Positions 6,352 through 13,917 of a stretch of DNA of 15,641 nt are shown here, piece after piece (positions within the stretch are counted from its first letter, which is position 1; each line of letters begins with the position of its first letter). A program made the position numbers and the translations under genes. The DNA is from Polyangiaceae bacterium. Lineage in GTDB: Bacteria; Myxococcota_A; Polyangia; Polyangiales; Polyangiaceae. The DNA is taken from NCBI GenBank assembly GCA_022447485.1, contig JAKVCH010000027.1, forward strand, positions 1-15,641, read 5' to 3'. A model generated the notes under the pieces. It had not been told where the DNA came from. It was given only the letters and a program-made list of their open reading frames with translations, and did not search any database.

Positions 6352-8973
6352 ATGAGAATTCAGCTTCAGCACGTGATCGTTTTGCTTCTTCTCTTGTCGG
6401 GGATTATGGGCTGTCAAAAGAGCAGCCAGACTCCACCAAAAGAGCCAGCCGCAGAAGCTTCGGCCGCGACAGACGAGCATGGTGAAACGGAAGAAGAGAG
6501 AGTTGCTGCGCAGATTTCGACTCTTGTGGGACGTTTACCGCCCGGTGCATTTGGTCCCTACCTTCTTCAAGGTCGGGAGTCGCGTCTCGCTCTTTGGGCC
6601 GTGGACTCCGGCGCAGCTTCCGGGTTTTATGCTTTGGAATTACCCTTTGAGGAAAGCCCGAGAGCCAAAGTCCGATTTGCGGATTGTGAAGGGGGGCTGG
6701 AGCGACTCTCCCTTGGGCGTTTGATCGACACCTCAGTTGCCGTGCTCTCCTCGCGCTCGGCGGGACAACATCACGTTCTCGAATTGCATCATATTGCGCC
6801 CCAGGGAAATTTGCTGGCCGGGCCGCGCGTGATTGCCGAAACTCCCTCTGAATATCTGTGGTTGAAAGTTGTTCCAACCAGCGAAGGCGCGTTTTTTGTT
6901 TGGGCCGAGAAGAGTCGTGATGCCGTTGATATTCGGGGACGGAGCTACGCAAAGAATGGTGATATGTCGCCGAGTGTCGTACTCGCTCGTCAAGCGGACG
7001 CCTGGCAGCTGCAGGCTGATAGCCGGGGCGTCTTTTTACTCACGACTGAAGAGAATGATGGTCAGAAGAGGGTCGCTTTGCGAGGGATCGATGGAACGAG
7101 CGGAGAGGTGCTTCTCGTTCAAGAGGTAGAAGGGGCTTTGGAGGGGGCGCTTGACTTAGACTTTGCTCTTTCCAAGACAGAAATAGCGGTTGCCTACTCT
7201 GTGAAAGGGGGACAGCAGGGGCGTATTCGAAGCGCTCTTTTCAACCTTTCCGGAAAACGACTTGCGGGACCGCACTACATGACGGCCCCACGTTCCGAGC
7301 AGCATCTCCTAGCCCTGATCAGTCACGAAGAGAGCGAAAAGATATTTGCTCTTTGGGAGGAGCCTGAGCGAGAATTTCAGGCGACCCGGAGTTTTTGGGG
7401 GGCGCGACTTGCCTCTGACGGTCGTGCCCTAGAACCAGAATTTAGCTTTCTGCTCTCTCGGCAGGACCCCCTATTGCCCCAGCTAGCGGCAAGGGGCGGC
7501 GGTCTGCAGTTGATAACGGCGGTACCCGGAGATTCAGCTGAAGACGTGCATCTATGGGTCGATATCGACGAGACTCAGCTTGCAACCCAGTCCTGGGTCA
7601 TCACCGGCGCTACGGCAGAAAGCCGGGCGCCTGATATGGTTTGGAGTTTAGGGTGCTCAGGCGTCCAGGGACGTCGTTGCAGTGCTCTAGGTGCGCAGAG
7701 CGGAAGCCCGACGATGGTGTGGCTCGAAAAGCCTTTACAGCAGCAGCGCGTCGAAGAAGGACTTCTGCTCAAGAGAGAGGAGGCTCTGCCCCGCTTACGA
7801 GCCCAACGTATTTTGGGGCGGGTGGATGAGCTGACGCGTTTGGTGGGCCAAAAAAGAGAGTCGGTGGAAGATGACTTACTGGCCTGGGTCACCTTCTTCG
7901 ATCCCCAATTGCCTTACACGAAGACCAACCGTATCGCTCCGGATGGGCGGCGAGCTCCGGTTCGGGCTCAACTCACCACGGCGACCCTGGAGGGTATCGA
8001 CGGAGAAAGCCCAGCCCAGCGAGAGTATCGATTTTTAGAAAAGAAGATTTCAGTTCGAGCTCGCTCATTGGGCGGAATCGCCCTTTCTGAGGCCAATACG
8101 AAGAAGGAGAGTGTTGTTGCTTGGGCTGCGATTGATGGGAAGTATCCTCAAGTCTTTGTTACGTTGATTGATTCTGAAGGCACGAAGATTCGTCAGCGCA
8201 TGATGACGAAGAGCCGGGGAGAGATAACAGATGTTGCGATCTCCAAAGTGAAGGGAGGCTACGTACTAGCTTGGGTGTTGAGCGACGAAAGTGAAGCCTT
8301 GATCTACAAGCAGAAGATTGATGAGCGCCTGAAGACTCTGAAGCCGGCCGCGCCGCTTTCGGCAGAGACTCGCTTCCCGACTGGATTATCTTTGACTCGC
8401 TTAGACGATGGGGTTCTTTTGGTCTGGTCCGATAGTATTGGGGCCGCAGAGCAGGGACATGGCGATATCTACTCCATCGCGCTCAGCCCCAAAACGGGTC
8501 GAGAGATTTCCCCCGCCCACCGGATTATCGCGAGCGCTGATCATTCCTTTGCTCCTCAATTGGCGCCATTGGGCAGAGGACATCAGAGCACCGCCATATT
8601 AGGCTTTATTGAGTCAAAACCCGGCCGGGAGCAAGAACAGGAAAGCCTCCTGAAGGTCGCTGAGATTGACCTGGAAGGTCGGTTTATTGCGAGTCGGCGG
8701 GAGATTGGTTTTGATGGCGAGGTGCGCAGCTTTGGCATCGAGTGTCTCCAGGAAGACTGTCACCTGGCCATTGCTCTCGATCGCGGCCAAGCGGGTGAGC
8801 TATGGGGAGCGACGCTTTCCGGTTCGAAAGAGAAGAAAAAACGACCGCTCACGCGCCTGGATGGCCCTCCCTCAGAGGTTGTCTCGCCGATTGTTTTGGG
8901 TGATAGGATTTACTACGTCGACGCCGACCTTCAGCGCTCGTGGCTCCTGCGGCGCTTGGATGTGGAGTGGTAA
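6352..8973 (+). CDS. Large putative lipoprotein with propeller-like repeats, function unknown
   Basis: An 873-residue protein with a lipoprotein signal peptide: MRIQLQHV, a hydrophobic run, then IMGC with C21 as the lipidated cysteine, followed by a Ser/Pro/Ala/Glu-rich tether (about 22-52). The rest is beta-rich and contains recurring units in which an aliphatic-x-W strand is followed some 20-30 residues later by a strand ending in a charged turn with G. Examples are FFVWAEK near 184, ALWEEPE near 333, VVAWAAIDG near 588, LAWVLSD near 640 and LLVWSDS near 690. This is typical of beta-propeller-like surface lipoproteins in predatory and myxobacterial-type genomes, but I recognise no enzyme motif and assign no function. 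Its 3' end overlaps the convergent SDR gene by 102 bp. It is divergent from the chemoreceptor gene; no functional link can be shown. Confidence 0.75.
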   Translation: MRIQLQHVIVLLLLLSGIMGCQKSSQTPPKEPAAEASAATDEHGETEEERVAAQISTLVGRLPPGAFGPYLLQGRESRLALWAVDSGAASGFYALELPFEESPRAKVRFADCEGGLERLSLGRLIDTSVAVLSSRSAGQHHVLELHHIAPQGNLLAGPRVIAETPSEYLWLKVVPTSEGAFFVWAEKSRDAVDIRGRSYAKNGDMSPSVVLARQADAWQLQADSRGVFLLTTEENDGQKRVALRGIDGTSGEVLLVQEVEGALEGALDLDFALSKTEIAVAYSVKGGQQGRIRSALFNLSGKRLAGPHYMTAPRSEQHLLALISHEESEKIFALWEEPEREFQATRSFWGARLASDGRALEPEFSFLLSRQDPLLPQLAARGGGLQLITAVPGDSAEDVHLWVDIDETQLATQSWVITGATAESRAPDMVWSLGCSGVQGRRCSALGAQSGSPTMVWLEKPLQQQRVEEGLLLKREEALPRLRAQRILGRVDELTRLVGQKRESVEDDLLAWVTFFDPQLPYTKTNRIAPDGRRAPVRAQLTTATLEGIDGESPAQREYRFLEKKISVRARSLGGIALSEANTKKESVVAWAAIDGKYPQVFVTLIDSEGTKIRQRMMTKSRGEITDVAISKVKGGYVLAWVLSDESEALIYKQKIDERLKTLKPAAPLSAETRFPTGLSLTRLDDGVLLVWSDSIGAAEQGHGDIYSIALSPKTGREISPAHRIIASADHSFAPQLAPLGRGHQSTAILGFIESKPGREQEQESLLKVAEIDLEGRFIASRREIGFDGEVRSFGIECLQEDCHLAIALDRGQAGELWGATLSGSKEKKKRPLTRLDGPPSEVVSPIVLGDRIYYVDADLQRSWLLRRLDVEW

Positions 8974-9963
8974 AGGGGGAATCAGACCTTCTTGAGCGAA
9001 CCAACGCACGGCCTGCTCAAAGGCGGGGCGGACAGCGGATGGTTGCCACCCTAATTCGAGCACGGCTTTGGAGTGATCTCCCGACTTGCCGCTGTTGAGG
9101 ATGCGGATGGAATGCTGATTGAATCGGGGCATCTTCTTGGGAAAGAACCGCTCTTCGATCCAATCTTTGATCAGAGCGATTCTTCGCATCCAGCGAGGCG
9201 ACAGGCGGAGAGATGGTCGGCGCACGCCGGTCAACTCTTCGAGCCAGCCTAAGATTTCGTCAATGCTGTGAACTTGGCCCGTGAGTAAATAGCGCTCGCC
9301 GCGCTTTCCTTTATCGTGGGCAAGAAGGTGTCCGGCGACGACATCAGCAATCGGTACCCAATCGAATGCTCCAGGCACATAAGCTCTCATGCGCCCATGG
9401 GCATAATCCACAATCGTGCGTCCAACGTTTGTTGGCCCGTAATCCAGAGGGCCGACCATGGCGCTTGGATTCACAATCGTCACGTTGAGACCCCGAGCGG
9501 CTGCCTGAAAGACAGGAACTTCAGCGGCTGCTTTGGAGCGCTCGTAGTCCATGACTGGTTCGAAGGGAGAGAGGAGGTCTTTTTCTGTGCTCGGGCGTCC
9601 TTTTTCCTGTCCGACAGCGCCGAAGGAACTGGTGTGTACGACTCGGCTCACTCCCGCTTCGAGGCAGAGCTCCATCAATTGTTCCGTTGCATCGATATTG
9701 ATGCTGCTGATCTCCTGGCGATCGCGATTACGTAAACTAACGAAGGCCGCACAGTGGTAGACTGATTCAACACCTTTGAGTGCTTCCCGTAGAATCAGCG
9801 GATCGCGTAGATCGCCGCGGACGATTTCTAGGTTTAAACCAGCGAGGGCGGGAGCAGGATCACCCGCTTCGACCAATGCTCTCACCTCCCGGCCTTGAGC
9901 AAGCACGGCTCGCACCAGGTTGGCTCCTAAATGGCCCGTAGCCCCAGTGATAAAAACGGTCAT
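8872..9963 (-). CDS. sdmB: NAD(P)-dependent sterol reductase/decarboxylase, extended SDR (SdmB-like)
   Basis: A 363-residue extended SDR. The ATG at 9963 begins at the Rossmann fold (ITGATGHLG, residues 5-13, TGxxGxxG) and overlaps the stop of the Rieske gene as ATGA. A longer frame to 9993 adds ten residues before the fold and is less likely. Catalytic residues visible are HTSS (110-113) and YERSK (Y140, K144). The family includes 3-beta-hydroxysteroid dehydrogenase/decarboxylase (NSDHL) and the hopanoid-associated HpnA; NPSAMVGPLDYGPTNVGR resembles HpnA. In Methylococcus capsulatus, SdmA (Rieske) and SdmB (SDR) together carry out C-4 sterol demethylation, SdmB handling the oxidised intermediate. 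The coupled Rieske gene and sterol neighbours make the SdmB role the best inference; an HpnA-like role is the alternative. The last 33 residues lie in the overlap with the lipoprotein gene and look like an unrelated extension. Confidence 0.75.
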   Translation of the reverse strand: MTVFITGATGHLGANLVRAVLAQGREVRALVEAGDPAPALAGLNLEIVRGDLRDPLILREALKGVESVYHCAAFVSLRNRDRQEISSINIDATEQLMELCLEAGVSRVVHTSSFGAVGQEKGRPSTEKDLLSPFEPVMDYERSKAAAEVPVFQAAARGLNVTIVNPSAMVGPLDYGPTNVGRTIVDYAHGRMRAYVPGAFDWVPIADVVAGHLLAHDKGKRGERYLLTGQVHSIDEILGWLEELTGVRRPSLRLSPRWMRRIALIKDWIEERFFPKKMPRFNQHSIRILNSGKSGDHSKAVLELGWQPSAVRPAFEQAVRWFAQEGLIPPLPLHIQAPQEPRALKVGVDVVNPITQNNRRDNL

Positions 9964-11027
9964 GGATTGTCTCGTTGGGCCCAATCCTTCCAACGTTCAA
10001 TCGTCAGGTTCTGAAACTCTGGAATGATCGGATTTAATTCATAGAAGGGCTTGTCTTGATGCTTAGCAAAGCCAATCTGCTCTGCTTCGAGAGCCATCTT
10101 GTCCTCCGCCAAGAGCGGACGGATGTAGAGCTGGTTTGCAACCTCTAAGAAAGGCTTTTTGATAAAGTTTGGCAGCCCGATATCTGTTCCAGGAAATTGA
10201 ATCGGACCAAAGAGAAAGAGGAAAAAGCAGCGGGTTTTTTCTGCACTTTCTGGGAGCATGAAGAGCCAATGGAGGTAGCGCCCACCGATATTCGAACCTT
10301 GGTACGGGTATTGATACCAAAGGTGAATTTGGTCGAGCTCTTTCTTTTCGGCGAAGAGCTGAGCCAAGGGACTATTATGAAACGACGTGTCGTAGATGAC
10401 ATGAACCGTTTCATCTTCGCGCCAATATTTATTGAGTACGGGCTGGGTGAAGGGTTGTTTTCGACGATGCAAAAATGCGTGATTAAAGTCGCAGACATTT
10501 TCGACGATCATGGAAAAGTGAGCATCGATCTCGATCTCGATTGGCGCGACCGGCCATGGCTTCTCCCCCTCTAGCTCCGGAACCTTGGGGATCTCAACTT
10601 TTTCCGCTTCCTCAGGATCTCCTGGGAAAATCCAGATCAATCCGTAGCGCTCTTTGACTGGATAGGAGCGAATTGTTATTTTAGGCAGCTTCTTGCGATT
10701 TTTACCCAATTCGTGGTCCATCGAGACACAACGCCCACAACCGTTGTACTCCCAGCCATGATATTGGCAGGTGATATTTTCGCCTTGGACGACGCCGGTA
10801 GTGAGAGCAAGCTGGCGGTGAGCGCAACGGTTTTCGACGGCCCGGGCGATACCGTCTTCGCCCCGAAAGAGGGCGATCGATTCTTCCCAGAAGCGAACAT
10901 CCTGAATTTCGCCAGCCTTGAGATTGGAAGACAAACGAACGGCGTACCAATAATTGGCGTGAGCCCCTACTTTACGGACTTCAACTGCACGAGGTAGGCG
11001 GCGAGACTTGGCAATGTTTTCGTTCAT
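9960..11027 (-). CDS. sdmA: Rieske non-heme iron oxygenase, probable sterol C-4 demethylase component (SdmA-like)
   Basis: A 355-residue protein from ATG 11027; a TTG four codons upstream (11039) is an alternative and neither has a clear Shine-Dalgarno. The N-terminal Rieske domain shows RCAHRQ (C68, H70) and CQYHGWEY (C87, H90), the CxH...CxxH ligands of the [2Fe-2S] cluster. The catalytic domain begins with NVCDFNHAFLH (177-187), giving bridging D180 and iron ligands H183 and H187, here only four residues apart. Such enzymes receive electrons from a separate reductase and ferredoxin, which are not in the window. In Methylococcus capsulatus SdmA oxidises a C-4 methyl of the sterol. The ATGA coupling to an SDR and the divergent squalene and cyclase genes support the same role. 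A Rieske sterol desaturase or hydroxylase acting elsewhere on the ring is the main alternative. It follows the sulfotransferase stop by 35 nt. Confidence 0.78.
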   Translation of the reverse strand: MNENIAKSRRLPRAVEVRKVGAHANYWYAVRLSSNLKAGEIQDVRFWEESIALFRGEDGIARAVENRCAHRQLALTTGVVQGENITCQYHGWEYNGCGRCVSMDHELGKNRKKLPKITIRSYPVKERYGLIWIFPGDPEEAEKVEIPKVPELEGEKPWPVAPIEIEIDAHFSMIVENVCDFNHAFLHRRKQPFTQPVLNKYWREDETVHVIYDTSFHNSPLAQLFAEKKELDQIHLWYQYPYQGSNIGGRYLHWLFMLPESAEKTRCFFLFLFGPIQFPGTDIGLPNFIKKPFLEVANQLYIRPLLAEDKMALEAEQIGFAKHQDKPFYELNPIIPEFQNLTIERWKDWAQRDNP

Positions 11028-11062
11028 AAGAGTAATCAATGTTGTGGATGAACTGAGAAGAG

Positions 11063-12238
11063 CTAATCGATGTATCCGTAGTAGCGAGCCTCTTCTTCGA
11101 GACTCTGGAGGACTTCTGCTTCCTGGAGACCAAATTGCTCTAAGGTGTATCGATGGGTGCTTTTAAAGTCATCGGACTGCTGTAATGAGTCGACGAGAGT
11201 ACGCTGAGCCTCTTTGCTAAAAGGCACTCCCAGAAAGCTATAAATTTTCTTGGTAAGAGCTTCTGGGTTTTGAATAAGATCTTCGAAGCGAATCGTCAGT
11301 ACACGATCTTTGGGCTGTTCTCGACTGAATGCATGAAGTTTTTTATAGTGTTCGATGAACATTTGAGCCAACTCTTTCACTTCCGGAGAGTTCGGAGCAA
11401 TCTCGGGGGAGTGTTGTTGCCAGCTTGCAAAGAAGAGGCTGACCGCCGAGGGGATGGCGCGGCGCGGATCACGCACAATATGTATCCAACGCGCGTCAGG
11501 GAAAGCTTGTTGGGCGACTTCAAGGCGACTCGGTAAGAGCACGTTCTTGATCAGCTGAATTGGTGCAATTGAAGAATTGACTTGGGAGCCTTTGCCAGCC
11601 TTTTGCTCTCTTTGAGAAGAGAAAATATAGCTCTGCCTCTGAACGGTTTCTCGATATTCTGCGGCGAGAGGAGCGATCAATTCGGGACGCTCTTTGTCGA
11701 TATCTTTCAGCCAAGGCAGATCGCGAATGAAGGGATACAAAAGGTAAAGGGCTGGGGAGGAGAGAGCCTGGACAAAAAGAGCTTCGTCTTCCTCCTGACG
11801 GTTCAAACCCACTGCGTGAATTCCCTGCCACTCCGAGAAAAAACCTTTCCCTAAAAAACGGAGCACCTTTTGCACCGGATGATAGAAGAGGGCGTCCATT
11901 TCCGCGGCCAACGTAATGAGTCTCTGACAGAGGATGCTCCGAAAAATAGTCTGGAAGAGCCGGAGGTGCGTAAATGTTTTTACATCGGCCGCCAGAACAT
12001 GGTGCAGGAAAGTGGTTCCAGAACGTGGGGTGGCGACGATGAAGAGAGGGGCGGGTAGCGGTTCGGTCCGATAGCCTGGCCAAAAGATTCGGTCACAGTA
12101 GCGCGCAGCTGATACGGGGAAATAGAGAGCGATTTGGCTGACGCCAACGAGCCAAAGACGGAGATCGCGCCGCCAATTCCCCGGGCGCTTCCTCTTTGCC
12201 CTGAGAAGTTCTCCCACCGTTTGCAGATGTGTGTACAA
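11063..12238 (-). CDS. PAPS-dependent sulfotransferase, first gene of the sterol demethylation operon
   Basis: A 391-residue sulfotransferase of the bacterial Sulfotransfer_3-like group. The 5'-phosphosulfate loop is PRSGTTFLHH (71-80), the 3'-phosphate motif is VRDPRRAIPSAVS (255-267), and RFEDLIQNPE (317-326) is the usual downstream helix-cap region. A hydrophobic patch at about 28-45 may touch the membrane. The start is TTG at 12238: there is no ATG before the conserved region, an in-frame TAG lies nine codons upstream, and GAAGGG sits 7 nt before the TTG. GTG at codon 8 is an alternative. It leads the operon containing the Rieske and SDR genes and is divergent from the squalene genes, so a sterol or sterol intermediate is the likely acceptor. 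The PAPS fold is seen in the motifs; the acceptor is inferred from context only. A polysaccharide or glycolipid acceptor remains possible. Confidence 0.8.
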   Translation of the reverse strand: MYTHLQTVGELLRAKRKRPGNWRRDLRLWLVGVSQIALYFPVSAARYCDRIFWPGYRTEPLPAPLFIVATPRSGTTFLHHVLAADVKTFTHLRLFQTIFRSILCQRLITLAAEMDALFYHPVQKVLRFLGKGFFSEWQGIHAVGLNRQEEDEALFVQALSSPALYLLYPFIRDLPWLKDIDKERPELIAPLAAEYRETVQRQSYIFSSQREQKAGKGSQVNSSIAPIQLIKNVLLPSRLEVAQQAFPDARWIHIVRDPRRAIPSAVSLFFASWQQHSPEIAPNSPEVKELAQMFIEHYKKLHAFSREQPKDRVLTIRFEDLIQNPEALTKKIYSFLGVPFSKEAQRTLVDSLQQSDDFKSTHRYTLEQFGLQEAEVLQSLEEEARYYGYID

Positions 12239-12299
12239 GAATTTACCCTTCTTTTCTCTCTGCTACCCCTGATTCGCGCTTATCCTCTCGGGCGTCGAA

Positions 12300-12319
12300 T
12301 CAAGCTGATTGTAGCTTGA
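12300..12319. promoter_or_regulatory. Candidate operator: perfect 7-bp inverted repeat between the two sterol operons
   Basis: TCAAGCTGATTGTAGCTTGA is a perfect 7-bp dyad with a 6-bp centre, lying in the 207-bp gap between the divergent sulfotransferase and squalene-monooxygenase operons. Read on the minus strand its centre contains TACAAT (12308-12313), a 5-of-6 match to a -10 box about 60 nt from the sulfotransferase start; a second TACAAT occurs at 12331-12336. A size of 20 bp suits a dimeric helix-turn-helix repressor. No regulator gene is in the window. The dyad is seen directly; the operator role is an inference. Confidence 0.4.
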
Positions 12320-12380
12320 AACAAGAGCAAATTGTAAGTACCCCGTCAAAGAAGATCTGTTCTGTTAGGAGGCAATTCTG

Positions 12381-12449
12381 ATGAGCGAAAGTCTCTCTTG
12401 GGGTGGGTGTGAAAATTCTTTTATGATGCTCAAAGGAAAATCCGAATGA
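12381..12449 (+). CDS. 22-codon leader ORF coupled to the squalene monooxygenase gene
   Basis: A consensus AGGAGG (12367-12372) lies 8 nt before an ATG at 12381. This opens a 22-codon frame (MSESLSWGGC..., ending KGKSE) whose TGA stop at 12447-12449 overlaps the ATG of the next gene (12446) as ATGA. Good Shine-Dalgarno spacing together with exact stop-start overlap is the geometry of a translationally coupled leader peptide. The peptide has no run of one amino acid, so classical attenuation is not suggested. It could set the translation level of the downstream gene or be a small protein in its own right. Chance occurrence cannot be excluded from one genome. Confidence 0.45.
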   Translation: MSESLSWGGCENSFMMLKGKSE

Positions 12450-13909
12450 GCGAGATTCTCGTTGTTGGTGCCGGTCCTACCGGGACAGCTGCTGCTTTGG
12501 CCTATGCAAAGAAGGGTGCTCGCGTGCGTCTGGTCGAAGGCCGCCCTGCAGCATCCCAACGCTTCGCGGGGGAATGGCTGCATCCACCGGGTGTCCGCGC
12601 TCTCCAGTATTTGGGAGTCGATTCATCTGTGTTGGGTCCCCTGAGGGGTGACGGGATCGTGCTGATGGCTCCCGGGGAAGAGCCGGTCGAAATGCCTTAT
12701 GCGCGGGGCTTTGGTGTCGCTCGGGTTCACCATGAATTGGTCGAGATTCTGAGGGAGCAGGCCGCATCTCATCCGTTGATTGAGTACCTACCTCACCATT
12801 CCTTACGAAGCCTCGATGGCAATCTAGCTGGCGTGTATTGTTCAAAGACAGCTTCGAAGAAAGAATGGAAAGCCGACCGGATCATCGGGGCCGATGGCCG
12901 CAATTCTAATACGCGCTCTGCGCTTGGTCTTTCGCGAGACGGTGTGGCGATCAGCTACATGATGGGTATTGATCTGCATGGGTGTCGTATGCCCTTTGAA
13001 GGTCAAGGTCATGTAATCGCAGGAGGGCCTGGTCCAGGTCTCTTTTATCGCGTCGGTGATGATATCATTCGTGGCTGTTTGGACGTGCCCCAGGAGTTCG
13101 GAGCAGCCGCTCGTAAAAAAGACGCGGTATACCGTGCTTTTGCTCCAGTTCTTCCGCCTGAGTGGCGGTCGGCATTCAAAGATTCGCTACAGCGCACAAC
13201 GCCTTGGGCGGGCACCCGCTACCAGGCGCGGCAATTCTTCGGTCTGGGCTCTACTTGGCTAGCAGGCGATGCGGTAGGTCATGTGCACCCAATCACCGGA
13301 ATGGGGATGACCCTTGGTATCCTGGATGCCGTTGCCTCTGCTGAAGCCTCGACTCTTCAGGAGTATCGCGTCGCACGGCAGAGTCATGTTGTCGAATTGC
13401 TAACGAACCTGCTCTACCACGTCTTCCAAAGGACAGACGAAAGCGCTCGACGTATTCGTGGGGGCCTGCTCGCGATGTTACGCGAGAATCAAGCGGAGCG
13501 TTTGAGGACCATGAATATTTTGACCGGCGAAGATGAACGAAGTCTCAGCTTTGCCTCGTCCTTTTTGCGGGCTTCACGCCACACACTCGAAGGCTCCATG
13601 AAATTTGGTCTTCAAGCAGTATTGGAATCGCCCCGGAGTGGCGGAATGATGGCGGCCAGTCACCTCAAAACAGATATTGGCTGGTTGAAATGGCCTTTGG
13701 GCGCTATTTTGGGCGACAACGAATCTGAATCGACGATTTCTTCTTCTAAAATTTTCCGAGATCCCCTTTCTGAAGTGAGTTCTCGCTCTTCGTTCGGTTC
13801 GTTGCGGACTCCTAGTAATATTCTGCTAGGTTTCGGCTCCCTGGTGACCTCGCGAATCAGTTCTACTGCTGGAGGTAAGACTCAGCAGAATCCTGTTGCT
13901 AACGGATAA
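12446..13909 (+). CDS. sqe: Squalene monooxygenase-like FAD-dependent epoxidase
   Basis: A 487-residue flavoprotein monooxygenase. Seen motifs are the FAD Rossmann loop VGAGPTG (7-13), GEWLHPPG (42-49) matching the GELLQPGG segment of squalene epoxidases, the DG motif IGADGRNSNTR (147-157), and the GD motif AGDAVGHVHPITGMGMT (273-289) matching GDAxNMRHPLTGGGMT. The reaction would be epoxidation of squalene to 2,3-oxidosqualene at the membrane, using O2 and a reductase partner not seen here. Residues beyond about 420 form a Ser-rich tail of no recognised type. ATG 12446 has AGGA 8 nt upstream and overlaps the stop of a leader ORF. Squalene synthase starts 8 nt after its stop and an oxidosqualene cyclase follows, which makes the substrate call strong despite divergence from eukaryotic enzymes. 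Another UbiH-type or geranylgeranyl-reductase-like flavoenzyme is the alternative. Confidence 0.8.
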   Translation: MSEILVVGAGPTGTAAALAYAKKGARVRLVEGRPAASQRFAGEWLHPPGVRALQYLGVDSSVLGPLRGDGIVLMAPGEEPVEMPYARGFGVARVHHELVEILREQAASHPLIEYLPHHSLRSLDGNLAGVYCSKTASKKEWKADRIIGADGRNSNTRSALGLSRDGVAISYMMGIDLHGCRMPFEGQGHVIAGGPGPGLFYRVGDDIIRGCLDVPQEFGAAARKKDAVYRAFAPVLPPEWRSAFKDSLQRTTPWAGTRYQARQFFGLGSTWLAGDAVGHVHPITGMGMTLGILDAVASAEASTLQEYRVARQSHVVELLTNLLYHVFQRTDESARRIRGGLLAMLRENQAERLRTMNILTGEDERSLSFASSFLRASRHTLEGSMKFGLQAVLESPRSGGMMAASHLKTDIGWLKWPLGAILGDNESESTISSSKIFRDPLSEVSSRSSFGSLRTPSNILLGFGSLVTSRISSTAGGKTQQNPVANG

Positions 13910-13917
13910 TACCTATT

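Noticed and set aside
6214..6480. Minus-strand 88-codon frame across the divergent gap
   Set aside because: It overlaps the lipoprotein signal peptide region on the opposite strand, has no Shine-Dalgarno or recognisable sequence.
9964..9993. Ten-codon upstream extension of the SDR to 9993
   Set aside because: The Rossmann fold begins at the ATG at 9963, which overlaps the upstream stop as ATGA; the extension would lie wholly inside the Rieske gene and adds nothing typical of the family.
11028..11039. TTG start at 11039 for the Rieske gene
   Set aside because: An ATG lies four codons downstream and the TTG has no Shine-Dalgarno; kept only as an alternative.
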